Below are positions 17,801-25,237 of a stretch of DNA of 64,000 nt, piece after piece; within the stretch, counting starts at the first letter, position 1, and every line of letters starts with the position of its first letter. The notes beneath the pieces were generated by a model, which searched no databases, had not been told where the DNA came from, and saw only the letters and a program-made list of their open reading frames with translations. A program made the translations under genes and the position numbers. Where the stretch lies: assembly GCF_023516615.1 (NCBI RefSeq), contig NZ_JAMGBF010000107.1, forward strand, positions 1 through 64,000, read 5' to 3'. Origin of the DNA: Streptomyces panaciradicis (GTDB taxonomy: Bacteria > Actinomycetota > Actinomycetes > Streptomycetales > Streptomycetaceae).

Positions 17801-18786
17801 ACCGCATCGAGCTGCGGCTCGGCGACCCGACCGAGTCGGAGATCGACCGCAAGGTCGCGCAGAACGTGCCCGCCGGCATCCCGGGCCGCGGTCTGACCCA
17901 GGACAAGCTGCACTTCATGACGGCGCTCCCCCGCGTCGACGGCTCCTCCTCGACGGAGGACCTGTCCGAGGCGACGCAGATCCTCATCCGCGGCGTCAAC
18001 GACAACTGGCAGGGCAACCACGCCCCGGCCGTCCGGCTGCTGCCGACCATGCTGGCGGCGGACCGGCTGCCCAAGGGCTTCGAGCACCCGGACCGCGGTG
18101 TCGCCATCGGCATCGACGAGTCCTCGCTGTCGCCGGTGTTCGTGGACTTCGAGACCGACCCGCTGTTCATCGTCTTCGGTGAGAGCGAGTCCGGTAAGTC
18201 GGCGCTGCTGCGGATGCTGGTCAAGCAGATCACCGAGCGCTACACGCCGGACCGGGCGAAGATCGTCATGGGTGACTACCGGCGCGCCCACCTGGAGGGC
18301 GTGCCCGACTCGCACCTGTCGCGGTACTGCGCCTCGGCGCCCGCGCTGACGGAGACGCTGGAGGGTCTCGCCGGCTCGATGCACCGCCGTATGCCGGGCC
18401 CGGACGTCACGCCCGAGCAGCTGCGCAACCGCAGCTGGTACAGCAGCCCGGACGCGTTCGTCATCGTCGACGACTACGACCTGGTCGCGACCGGCGTGAA
18501 CCCGCTGGCGCCGCTGCTGGAGTACCTGCCGTTCGCCCGTGACATCGGTCTGCGCATCATCATCGCGCGGTCCTCGGGCGGTGCGAGCCGGTCGCTGTAC
18601 GAGCCGGTCATGCAGCGGATGCGCGAGCTCGGCGCCCAGGGCGTGGTGCTCTCCGGCGACCGCTCGGAGGGCCAGCTGCTCGGCAGCATCACGGCCTCGC
18701 AACTGCCGCCCGGCCGTGGGTACTTCCACACCCGCCGGCGCGGCGGGCAGCTCATCCAGACGGGCTGGCTGCCGGCCCGCTTCTGA
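14842..18786 (+). CDS. eccC: Type VII secretion motor ATPase EccC (EccCa/EccCb fused)
   Basis: EccC (1314 aa) is the FtsK/SpoIIIE-type ATPase that recognises and drives ESX substrates. Two transmembrane segments near the N-terminus are followed by three ATPase modules with intact P-loops: GATGSGKS at 474, GGPQSGKS at 827 and GESESGKS at 1113. Walker B of module 1 is VIVLDE (D587, E588). All three modules are in one chain, as in Streptomyces, rather than split as in some mycobacterial systems. The GTG at 14842 (MSVVIIKRPPR) is preferred because AAGGA lies 11-12 nt upstream; the ATG at 14830 would overlap that site. The strongest evidence that this is an ESX locus. Confidence 0.96.
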   Translation: MSVVIIKRPPRTVPPAVPEGEVRLETPPELPREGDESMLMNLLPMMGMLGSVGFFFMPNLPSYMRVVGGLMLASTLAMAIAQYAKSRQGGGAGMAQDRRDYFRYLEQVRKDVHKTAELQRRSQLFQHPEPDQLWAVAADGKRLWERRPTDADFASVRIGRGVQQLNTPLVAPDTAPKEELEPLTAAAMKAFLDAHGSLNDLPVSVSLRAFYHVTVCGETDTVYANARATVAQLTTLHSPEDLMVAVVAHPSSAADWDWIKWLPHSQHPKAKDGAGSARLLFDDLGELEEALADQLDDRPRWNRDANPVYDQPHLIVILDGGTVPPDSELASVEGLQGVTFLEIAPGELEEELRAGLTIFVKPERMRLFVGHESAYTGRPDVLSPEQAESLARQLAPYRVGSAEEGEPLLSNLDFTDLMGIGDAGAVDVSRTWRPRTLHERLRVPIGVGENGEPVMLDLKEASQEGMGPHGLCVGATGSGKSELLRTLVLGLAVTHSSETLNFILADFKGGATFAGMADMPHTAAVITNLADDLTLVDRMRDAITGEMQRRQELLRTAGNYANLHDYEKARAAGAALEPMASLVIVLDEFSELLTAKPDFIDMFIQIGRIGRSLGVHLLLASQRLEEGKLRGLDTYLSYRIGLRTFSAAESRTAIGVPDAYHLPSIPGSGYLRYDTDTMVRFKAAYVSGAYHGEGPSRVHRSTQLRPALFTAEHVALPPQPVVEEPEADNRVDDALADTVLDVIVGKMVNQGPPAHQVWLPPLDEAPSLEQLLPQLAVTQDRGLTAPDYTALGRLNVPVGLVDKPFEQRRDVLYRDFSGGAGHGLFVGGPQSGKSTLLRSLIASFSLTHTPAEVQFYCLDFGGGGLIAMEELAHVGGVANRLDAEKVRRTVSEVEGILNAREEYFRTNNIDSVQTYRQRRAAGHLPDQPWGDVFLVIDGWATFKTDYELLESTVTEIATRGLGFGVHVVLTASRYTEVRPALKDMLQNRIELRLGDPTESEIDRKVAQNVPAGIPGRGLTQDKLHFMTALPRVDGSSSTEDLSEATQILIRGVNDNWQGNHAPAVRLLPTMLAADRLPKGFEHPDRGVAIGIDESSLSPVFVDFETDPLFIVFGESESGKSALLRMLVKQITERYTPDRAKIVMGDYRRAHLEGVPDSHLSRYCASAPALTETLEGLAGSMHRRMPGPDVTPEQLRNRSWYSSPDAFVIVDDYDLVATGVNPLAPLLEYLPFARDIGLRIIIARSSGGASRSLYEPVMQRMRELGAQGVVLSGDRSEGQLLGSITASQLPPGRGYFHTRRRGGQLIQTGWLPARF

Positions 18787-18805
18787 GCCCCGGACCGGGT
18801 ATCGG

Positions 18806-18839
18806 GGGGGGCGGCGCCCGCACGGGTGCCGCCCCCCTT
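18806..18839 (+). terminator. Terminator after eccC
   Basis: GGGGGGCGGC (18806-18815) pairs with GCCGCCCCCC (18828-18837), with an inner CCC/GGG pair, followed by TT. It lies 20 nt after the eccC stop. Confidence 0.85.
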
Positions 18840-18921
18840 GTGTCGGTGGGGGCCGCTATGGTGACGTTGCACGAGGAAAGACGAGCCGAAAGACGAGCCG
18901 GACGAGCCACGGGGGGCAGTT

Positions 18922-19323
18922 GTGTCGTCGGACTACATGGATTCCGATCCCCAGGTCCTCAAGACCGAGGGCTTCAACATGTTCACGGTCGGCCAGAACT
19001 TCTCGAAGGCCGTCACCGCCCTGCAGAACGGGCTCAGCGCGCAGGAGCAGGGCCAGACCCCGCCGTGGGGCGACGACGACATCGGCGAGAAGTTCGGCGT
19101 CGTCTACGAGGGCCTGCGCGACGGCATGTACCAGTCGATGGGCAGCCTCGCCGAGCGTCTCGCGGGCATGGGCCTCGCCTTCACGAAGATGGGCGTCGCC
19201 CACGAACAGAACGAGGCCGACCAGGTCGACATCTGGCAGAAGACGACATCCGAGTACGACGGCCAGGTCAAGCTTCCGCCCGGAGCCGCGCAGGGCACGT
19301 TCACGAAGGTGGAAAACGCCTGA
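18922..19323 (+). CDS. WXG100-like T7SS-associated protein, PW-x-DD subtype
   Basis: A 133-aa helical protein without a classical W-x-G. In its place is PWGDDDIGEKFGVVYEGLRDG (read in parts), which matches PWDDADFGELFGQVYTPIRDG in the product at 42680-43015. The two are clear paralogues (DPxVLKxxG start, x-FSKA-x-x-x-L, then the PW motif, then SMxSLAxRLA). It is the first gene after eccC, with a GTG start at 18922. Probably a secreted or chaperone-like partner of ESX substrates; that role is inferred. Confidence 0.75.
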   Translation: MSSDYMDSDPQVLKTEGFNMFTVGQNFSKAVTALQNGLSAQEQGQTPPWGDDDIGEKFGVVYEGLRDGMYQSMGSLAERLAGMGLAFTKMGVAHEQNEADQVDIWQKTTSEYDGQVKLPPGAAQGTFTKVENA

Positions 19324-19402
19324 TCCGCAGGCGGATGCGCGGCGCCCGCCACTAGGGTGAACCGCGTACGTCGTTCGCGCGTGAGGAAGAGGGCCCCGCA
19401 GC

Positions 19403-19696
19403 ATGGCCGAGACGGAAGAGCAGATCAAGGCGCGCAAGGAGCGGGAGCGGGACGAGCTGTACGCACTCGACATCTCGGACGCCGAGTGGCACAGCGCGCC
19501 GGGCACCGAGGAGCACGAGGAGCGGGTCGAGATCGCCTACCTCCCCGGGGGCGCGGTGGCGATGCGGTCGTCCCTCGACCACGGCACGGTCCTGCGCTAC
19601 ACCGAGGCGGAGTGGCGCGCGTTCGTGCTGGGCGCGCGGGACGGGGAGTTCGACCTGGAGTCGACGCCGGGTGGCGGGGGCGCGGCGGCCGAGTAG
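19403..19696 (+). CDS. DUF397-like small protein
   Basis: A 97-aa, highly charged product. The C-terminal half (VAMRSSLDHGTVLRYTEAEWRAFVLGARDGEFDL) resembles the DUF397 family, which is abundant in Streptomyces and often linked to helix-turn-helix regulators. No regulator gene is adjacent here. ATG start at 19403; function unknown. Confidence 0.75.
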   Translation: MAETEEQIKARKERERDELYALDISDAEWHSAPGTEEHEERVEIAYLPGGAVAMRSSLDHGTVLRYTEAEWRAFVLGARDGEFDLESTPGGGGAAAE

Positions 19697-19799
19697 GCCG
19701 CGACCGTCCTCACACTCGGTGCCTAAGATCGACTCGCATGCCGTACGGACACGGCATGTCTGGTGAAGAGGCATCCGTGATGGCGGAGGACGGGGAAGC

Positions 19800-21728
19800 A
19801 TGACCGGCGTGACCGAGGACTACGCACCGCACCCTCACATAGGCGGTCGGGTCGCCGCGCTGCGTGCGCTCGCCGCGTGGCGTGCGGCGGCGCCCGGCGC
19901 TCCCCGGGTCGTCGTGCTGACCGGCCACTCAGGCAGCGGGCGTTCCCGGCTGATCACCGGGTTCCTGATGCTGTGCGACCCGGACTACCGCAAGCGGCTG
20001 CCGCTGGAGGAGATGGACCCGTCGACGGTGCCGCCGGAGCTGCCGGCCCCCGCGGTACCGGCCCCCGACGGGCTCACCGCGGCCCAGGTCCTCTGGCTGC
20101 TCGCCGAGCACTACGAACTCACCGCCACCAGCACCGAGGGCGTCTACGCCGAGCTGGACGCGCGCGCCGAGCCGGTGACCGTCGTCGTCCCGGACGTCGA
20201 CCGGGCGGGCCCGGTGCGGGCCGCGGACGAGCCCGCGCGGCTCGTCCGGGAGGTGCTCGCACCCCTGGCCGCCACCGGGACGGTCCGTCTGCTGGCCGAG
20301 GTGCCCAGGCCGCTGGCCGCCGAACTGGCCGGGAGCCTGCCGTCCGGTGAAGTGCAGGTCATCGATCTCGACGAGCCGGAGTGGGCCGACCCCGAAGGTC
20401 TCGTGCTGCACGCCCAGGCCGCGCTCGACCCGGAGTTCGGGGCGCCCGAGCTGCCCTTCACCGTCGATCCCGCCGTCCGGCTCGCCCTCGGAGCGGCCAT
20501 CGGCAGTCGGGCCGGAACCAGCCACCTGGTCGCCCAACTCGCCGTCAACTGCGCCCTGATGGCACCCGAGGGTTACGACCCGGCCGACGAGCGTCACCTG
20601 CCGACCTCCGTCGGCGAGGCCCTCGACCTCCACGCCCGCCGGCTCGGCGCCGACCCGCAGACCCTGCGGCTGCTGCTGGCGCCGCTCGCGCTGGCCGAGG
20701 CCGACGGCATCCCGGTCCAGCTGTGGCCGCGGCTGGCGAGCGCGATCGCCGGGCAGGACATGAGCCAGGCCTTCGCCGACGGGATGCTGCTCGTCGGGCC
20801 GTTCGTGCAGCCGGAGGAAGCGGCGGAGGACGGCGGGCGCACGCTGCTGCGGCTGTTCCACCCCGCCGTCGGCGACGAGATCCGCGCCGGTCTGCCCAAC
20901 GTCCGAGCCGCCCAGACCCAGGTCGCCATGGCGCTGCTGGAGGCCGTGCCGGAACAGGACTGGAGCAAGGCCGACCCGTACGTCCGCGACCACATCGCGG
21001 GGCACACCCTCGAGGCGGGCCTGCTGCCCCAACTCCTCACCGATCCGGGGCTGTTCGTCCATGCCGACCCGGTGTCGCTGCGCGCCGCCGTCGAGGCGGT
21101 CCCGACCGAGGAACTCGGCCCGCCGGCGCGCACCTACCTGCGCACGGCGCCTCTGCTCACCCGTACGCAGGCGGAGGTCGTGCTGCGCGCCGGCCTGCTG
21201 GAGACGGCGTTCGTGGAGGACGGCCTGCCCGAGTACGCCGACGCCGTCCACGGCCGACTCGGCCTCGACCTGCCCTGGCGGACGCTGTGGAGCCTGCCGG
21301 TCGGCGACGTCGACGCCGTCACGGTCGGCAGCGCGCCCCGGCCCGAGGGACCGCCCGTCCCGGTGGCCGTCCTGGTCGTGCCCGCGGGGACGGCTGGAGC
21401 GCGGCCGGTCGGCGAGGACGCGGGCGGCGCCGGTTCGGCGGTACTGGTGCGGGATCTCGTGAGCGGGGAGGATCTCGGTGACGTCGATCCCGCGCACATC
21501 CTGCGTCCCTCCGAGGAGGAGCGGGCCGCCGCACCGCTGGGCCTGAGCCGCGGCGCCGACTACCTGCGCGTCTGGGACCGGGCGAGCGAGGAGGTGGTGG
21601 CCGCGCTCATCTCGGACACTCCCTTCACCGCCGCCGACCTCTCCCCCGACGGCATCCTGCTCGTCGCGACCGGGCGCGGGGCGAAGGCCCTGCGGATTCG
21701 CTCGGCCGACCCGGCGATAGCCTCGTAA
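19800..21728 (+). CDS. P-loop-like protein, split-form relative of the SUKH-4 fusion ATPases
   Basis: A 642-aa protein starting at ATG 19800. Near the N-terminus is GHSGSGRS (42-49), a P-loop in which the essential lysine is arginine. The Walker-B-like strand is VTVVVPDVDRAG. The middle is helical, with LPWRTLWS as in the fused paralogues at 30583, 32982 and 37268 (AWRTVWS, PWRTVWT, PWKALWT). The C-terminus has propeller-like repeats (YLRVWDRASEEVVAAL, AADLSPDGILLVATG) and no SUKH-4 domain. The SUKH-4 domain is in the next gene, 48 nt downstream. So this pair looks like the split version of the fused genes. Nucleotide hydrolysis is doubtful. Confidence 0.78.
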   Translation: MTGVTEDYAPHPHIGGRVAALRALAAWRAAAPGAPRVVVLTGHSGSGRSRLITGFLMLCDPDYRKRLPLEEMDPSTVPPELPAPAVPAPDGLTAAQVLWLLAEHYELTATSTEGVYAELDARAEPVTVVVPDVDRAGPVRAADEPARLVREVLAPLAATGTVRLLAEVPRPLAAELAGSLPSGEVQVIDLDEPEWADPEGLVLHAQAALDPEFGAPELPFTVDPAVRLALGAAIGSRAGTSHLVAQLAVNCALMAPEGYDPADERHLPTSVGEALDLHARRLGADPQTLRLLLAPLALAEADGIPVQLWPRLASAIAGQDMSQAFADGMLLVGPFVQPEEAAEDGGRTLLRLFHPAVGDEIRAGLPNVRAAQTQVAMALLEAVPEQDWSKADPYVRDHIAGHTLEAGLLPQLLTDPGLFVHADPVSLRAAVEAVPTEELGPPARTYLRTAPLLTRTQAEVVLRAGLLETAFVEDGLPEYADAVHGRLGLDLPWRTLWSLPVGDVDAVTVGSAPRPEGPPVPVAVLVVPAGTAGARPVGEDAGGAGSAVLVRDLVSGEDLGDVDPAHILRPSEEERAAAPLGLSRGADYLRVWDRASEEVVAALISDTPFTAADLSPDGILLVATGRGAKALRIRSADPAIAS

Positions 21729-21776
21729 CGGCACACCGTTCCCGACATCCGACCAGTCACCCGAAGGAGCCTCCCC

Positions 21777-22841
21777 GTGAACAGCCAGGAGCAGGCGACG
21801 GCACAGGGCACGGCCGCGGCCCAGGGAGCCCGTCCGGTCACCGGCCCCGGCAACACCGCCGTCTTCACCTACGTCGACCCGGCGAACGGCGAGGAGACCA
21901 CCCTCTTCCGCAACTCCGGCCCCGGCCTGCCCCCGGCCGAGTACCAGGCGTACGCGGAGCTGCGCCGGATGAACGTGCCCGCGGACAGCGTCCTTGCCGT
22001 GCATACGGATCTGCGTCCCAGCCTGCTCCCCGGCGGCTACACGTCCGAGCTGCTGAACTCCTTCCCGAACGCCGAGCTCTCCTGCTCGCAGACCTACGGG
22101 TCCCGCACCGAGGAGCGCGCCGAAGGGGTCCAGGCGCTGATCCAGCAGGTCGAGATGCTGCACCAGGTGGCGGGCCGGACGCCGCCGCCCCGCCCGCACC
22201 GCCTCCCCGTCCCCACCCGGGTGACGCCCGCGGAGCCGATGCGCGACGTGGCTCTCGGCCGGCACCTCGTCGAGGTCTTCGGCGAGACCGGCGTACGGCG
22301 CTACGCCGCCGACGACATCGCCGACAGCCCGCTGCCGGAGACCACCAAGTCCACCCTCACCTGGGCCGGGCTCCCGGCGGACGTCCCGCTGTTCTTCACC
22401 GCGGACCGGGCCGACAACCCGCCGCCCGGCGGCCTGTTCACCGATGTCGCCACCAACCTGCGGGAGCGGCAGAGCCCGGCCGGTGAGGAGAAGATCGGCG
22501 CCCTGGCGCACCTGTCCCGGATCGGCTTCGACGGGGTCGCGGTCATCGCCGTACAGTGCCTGCCCGGTACGACGGAGCCGGACGGCCTCGGCGCGCTGTG
22601 GGCCGTGGACCCGGTCACCGCGGAGTGCCGCTACGTCAACGTCTCCGCCGCCGCCTTCGCCCGCTCCCTCGCGCTGCTCGCGACGGTACGGCAGCGGATG
22701 CGGGGCCTGGACCCGGTCGCGGCGGGCGCGGAAGTGGCCGCGCTGCAGGAGCAGTTGGTGGCCCTGGACGCGTCCGCGCTGGCGAACGCCGAGACCTGGT
22801 GGTCGCTGATCGTCGAGCAGATGTGGCACGGGCTGTTCTGA
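21777..22841 (+). CDS. SUKH-4 family immunity protein with degenerate deaminase-like N-terminus
   Basis: A 354-aa protein. Residues about 20-125 (TYVDPANGEETTLFRNSG, AYAELRRMNV, VHTDLRPSLLPGGYTSELL, CSQTYGSR) fit the layout of toxin deaminase domains. However, the expected HxE reads AYAEL and the PC..C ligands read PS..Y, so zinc binding is unlikely. Residues about 150-330 match SUKH-4: TKSTLTWAGLP, then FDGVAVIAVQCLP, then LGALWAVDPVTAECRYVN. SUKH proteins are immunity proteins of contact/polymorphic toxin systems. It follows the P-loop-like gene and may neutralise the deaminase domain of the nearby toxin; that is inference. Confidence 0.8.
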   Translation: MNSQEQATAQGTAAAQGARPVTGPGNTAVFTYVDPANGEETTLFRNSGPGLPPAEYQAYAELRRMNVPADSVLAVHTDLRPSLLPGGYTSELLNSFPNAELSCSQTYGSRTEERAEGVQALIQQVEMLHQVAGRTPPPRPHRLPVPTRVTPAEPMRDVALGRHLVEVFGETGVRRYAADDIADSPLPETTKSTLTWAGLPADVPLFFTADRADNPPPGGLFTDVATNLRERQSPAGEEKIGALAHLSRIGFDGVAVIAVQCLPGTTEPDGLGALWAVDPVTAECRYVNVSAAAFARSLALLATVRQRMRGLDPVAAGAEVAALQEQLVALDASALANAETWWSLIVEQMWHGLF

Positions 22842-22889
22842 CCGGCCGCGAAATCCGCACCCAACGAGTCAGACTCAGGGAGACCTTCT

Positions 22890-23192
22890 GTGACCTCGGA
22901 CCACCCGGCACCGCCGACCACCCCCGAACAGGCCCTCGACATCGTCCGCAGCCGCTTCGCCGAGCCCAGGATGCCCGACGGCTCCCGCGCCGAGCTGCGC
23001 GTCGAGGAGTTCGACATCGGCTACCTGGTCTACGCGGTGTTCCCGCCGGTCACGGACGCCGCCGGGCGGCCTCAGCCGACTCCGCCCGGCGGCAGCAAGA
23101 TCGTGGTCTCCAAGGAGACCGGCGAGACGGTCACCGTGCCCAACTACCCGACGCAGGCGGCCATCGATCTGTACCGCAGGCAGCACGGCTGA
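22890..23192 (+). CDS. YrhB/Imm35-like immunity protein
   Basis: A 100-aa product starting at GTG 22890. TPEQALDIVRSRF at the start, a central YLVYAVF strand and the end GGSKIVVSKETGETVTVP..AIDLYR follow the YrhB/Imm35 layout (a Gly-x-x-hydrophobic-Val strand, then TGE, then a short helix). It sits 48 nt after the SUKH-4 gene, in an immunity-rich stretch. The protected toxin is not determined. Confidence 0.65.
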   Translation: MTSDHPAPPTTPEQALDIVRSRFAEPRMPDGSRAELRVEEFDIGYLVYAVFPPVTDAAGRPQPTPPGGSKIVVSKETGETVTVPNYPTQAAIDLYRRQHG

Positions 23193-23218
23193 TCTGCTCC
23201 GGTTCGTGCGGCGGGTGC

Positions 23219-23653
23219 TCAGTACAGCGAGAATCCGCCGCTGTGCCGGCCCTGGTTCTTCTTTGCGAAGCGTGAGGGACGACCCTCGGTCTCCGGCTTC
23301 CCGGGCTCGGACGGATCGCCGGACGGGTGCGCACCGTCCAGCGGCTCGCCGTGCCTGACCTGGTCGCGCTCCTCCTCCGACAGCGACTCCCACTGCCCGC
23401 GCAGGGACGCCATGCCGCTACCCAGGGCGCGAGCGATGCCAGGGTCGTCCATCGCGTCGCGCAGCGCGAGACGACCGGAGAGCAGCTTCTTCGCCGCTTC
23501 CTGCAGGTCCTTGTCGACGCCGTCGTTCTTGGACAGTTGACGCAGGGCGGAGTTCAGCGAACGGATCTGCTCCGGTTCGAGCGCCTCGTCCAGCACACCC
23601 CGCTCCGGCGAAGTGCCCTCCGGGGTGGGTGAGTTCTCGGGTCGCCTGGTCAT
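23219..23653 (-). CDS. Small helical T7SS-linked protein, paralogue family A
   Basis: A 144-aa protein of unknown function. The core EQIRSLNSALRQLS..DLQEAAKKLLSGRLALRDAMDDP recurs in the products at 41054-41455 (LRRSLRTIA..LRDMAQSALSGNVDVKDAFQDP) and 46349-46741 (LRKTMQRLA..LREMAREVLAGRIGLRQAAQN). The C-terminal third is charged and Gly/Ser/Pro-rich, probably disordered. It converges with the YrhB-like gene and diverges from the membrane gene at 23775. Confidence 0.7.
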   Translation of the reverse strand: MTRRPENSPTPEGTSPERGVLDEALEPEQIRSLNSALRQLSKNDGVDKDLQEAAKKLLSGRLALRDAMDDPGIARALGSGMASLRGQWESLSEEERDQVRHGEPLDGAHPSGDPSEPGKPETEGRPSRFAKKNQGRHSGGFSLY

Positions 23654-23774
23654 GCCGCTTCTCCTCGCTGGCCCTCGTCTCTCGGACTCCAGCAGTATCT
23701 CCCGTCACGGCCGGGTGTCATGCTGGGCCCTTGTTCCGAAGGGAAGGACCTCGTCAGGGAAGGACCTCGTCGTC

Positions 23775-24413
23775 ATGGCTCAGGCGCAGGGTACGGGGAA
23801 GGGCGACGCGGGAGACGGTTCCGCGACCGGCCTCAACGGTCTGGTGAGTGGTGCGCTGGGCCGTCTCGGGCGGTGGGGCGGGCTGGTGTTCCTGCTCGCC
23901 GGGCTGGCGCTGAGCGGGTGGGGCGCGTACCAGGGGTCGTACCTGGCGGGCTGGGCAGGCACCCACGGCACGCTGACCGTGCAGCGGTGCGAGGTGAGTT
24001 ACCCGAACAACGCGTCCCGCAGCAGCCGTAAGAACCGTCGGCCGGTGCGGTGCGAGGGCGTCTTCGTGGCCGACGGCGGAGCCGACCGGGAGGCGGGTGC
24101 GTCGGTGCGGGTCAGGCAGCGGTACGCGGCGGGCACCGAGTTGTCGGTGCAGCGGGCGGGTGGTGAGTATCTGCAGAGCGGCCTCGACCGGGCCTGGCGC
24201 TACTTCGCCGCGTTCTTCGGGGGTTGGGTGCTGACGGGGCTCGGGCTGTTCTGCCTCGCGACCGGGTACGCGCCGTTCGGGCGGAGCCGGGTGTCGTACG
24301 ACGGTGCCTGGGAGGCGGCGGGGCGGGGCCGGACGCGTGTGGTTGTTCTGGGGATGACCGGGGTGGGTTCGGTGGGCGGCATCCTGTCCTTCCTGATCAG
24401 TTACCTGGTGTGA
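23775..24413 (+). CDS. Membrane protein, paralogue family B (TLTV-x-x-C)
   Basis: A 212-aa protein with about three transmembrane segments: one at about 34-54, an external loop of about 100 residues, then two C-terminal segments. The loop begins GTLTVQRCEVSYPN and has a second cysteine after a Ser/Lys-rich strip (RKNRRPVRCEG). The same TLTV-x-x-C entry and two-cysteine loop occur in the products at 43143 and 43830. ATG at 23775. Function unknown; the recurrence beside T7SS substrates suggests an accessory role. Confidence 0.72.
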   Translation: MAQAQGTGKGDAGDGSATGLNGLVSGALGRLGRWGGLVFLLAGLALSGWGAYQGSYLAGWAGTHGTLTVQRCEVSYPNNASRSSRKNRRPVRCEGVFVADGGADREAGASVRVRQRYAAGTELSVQRAGGEYLQSGLDRAWRYFAAFFGGWVLTGLGLFCLATGYAPFGRSRVSYDGAWEAAGRGRTRVVVLGMTGVGSVGGILSFLISYLV

Positions 24414-24508
24414 GCGGGTTCGATTGGGACCCGCCTGACCTGGGCGTATAGCCTGCGCAGGTCCACTTCCTTCTCCACCACTGATGTCAACCACGGGGTT
24501 TTTCAGGC

Positions 24509-25039
24509 ATGTCGACGCCTCCGCCGCAGTACCAGAACCAACCGCCGTACGGGCAACCGCAGCAGCCCTATGCGCAGCCGCAACAGCCTTACGGGTACCC
24601 GCAGCAACCGCAGGCGCCGTACGGGTACCCGCAGCAGCCGCAGATGCCGCAGGGGCCTCAGCGTCCGCGCCCGGGCGGGCCGTTGCGGGTCGTGAAGTCG
24701 GCGGCCATCGTGATCGCGGTCTTCGGCGCACTGGCCTGGTACGTCTACGACTACAACACCGACCCCGACGGCGGAAAGGCGAAGGCCGAGGCCGCGGCGT
24801 CCGCGCAGGCCTCCGAGGACGCGACGCACGACCCGAACATCGGCGACTGCGTCAAGGTCAAGGACCCGCAGGGCGAACCGCTGCCGACGATCGTCGACTG
24901 CGGCTCCCCCGAGGCCGAGTACAGGACGGCCGACAAGCTGCTCGGCCCCGACCAGAAGTGCGGCTCGAAGTACGCCTACGGCATCCAGGTCCACCAGAGT
25001 CACCAGCTGGACTACACCCTGTGCTTCACGAAGGTCTGA
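24509..25039 (+). CDS. LppU/SCO3897-like membrane-anchored protein
   Basis: A 176-aa protein with a Pro/Gln/Tyr-rich N-terminus (repeats like QQPYGYPQQP, about 1-58) and one transmembrane helix (about 62-80). An exported C-terminal domain with four cysteines follows (NIGDCVKVKD, IVDCGSPEAEY, KCGSKYAY, YTLCFTKV), the layout of the LppU/SCO3897 family. It precedes the large toxin gene by about 200 nt. Confidence 0.72.
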   Translation: MSTPPPQYQNQPPYGQPQQPYAQPQQPYGYPQQPQAPYGYPQQPQMPQGPQRPRPGGPLRVVKSAAIVIAVFGALAWYVYDYNTDPDGGKAKAEAAASAQASEDATHDPNIGDCVKVKDPQGEPLPTIVDCGSPEAEYRTADKLLGPDQKCGSKYAYGIQVHQSHQLDYTLCFTKV

Positions 25040-25237
25040 CCTGTCCACCGTCCGGGCACCGTGGGCGCTGTCTGCACCAGACCTGCACAGGACCTGCAAC
25101 GGATTTGTGACGGCAACCCTCTGAAGTTGCTCGCGGGTGATTCCGTAAGCTTTGCGAACGGCTGTACTTCTGTGTGATTCCCCTTGACCGATGAGGGAGT
25201 TGTACGGCCGTATCGGCTGACGGGGGTGCTTTCTGCT

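Noticed and set aside
14527..18729. 1400-codon open frame antisense to eccC
   Set aside because: A high-GC antisense shadow: eccC on the plus strand has three intact ATPase domains, and the antisense product is low-complexity Arg/Gln/Leu/Val-rich sequence without any domain.
19929..22829. 966-codon minus-strand frame over the 642-aa and SUKH-4 genes
   Set aside because: Antisense shadow; the plus-strand genes have recognisable motifs and proper starts.
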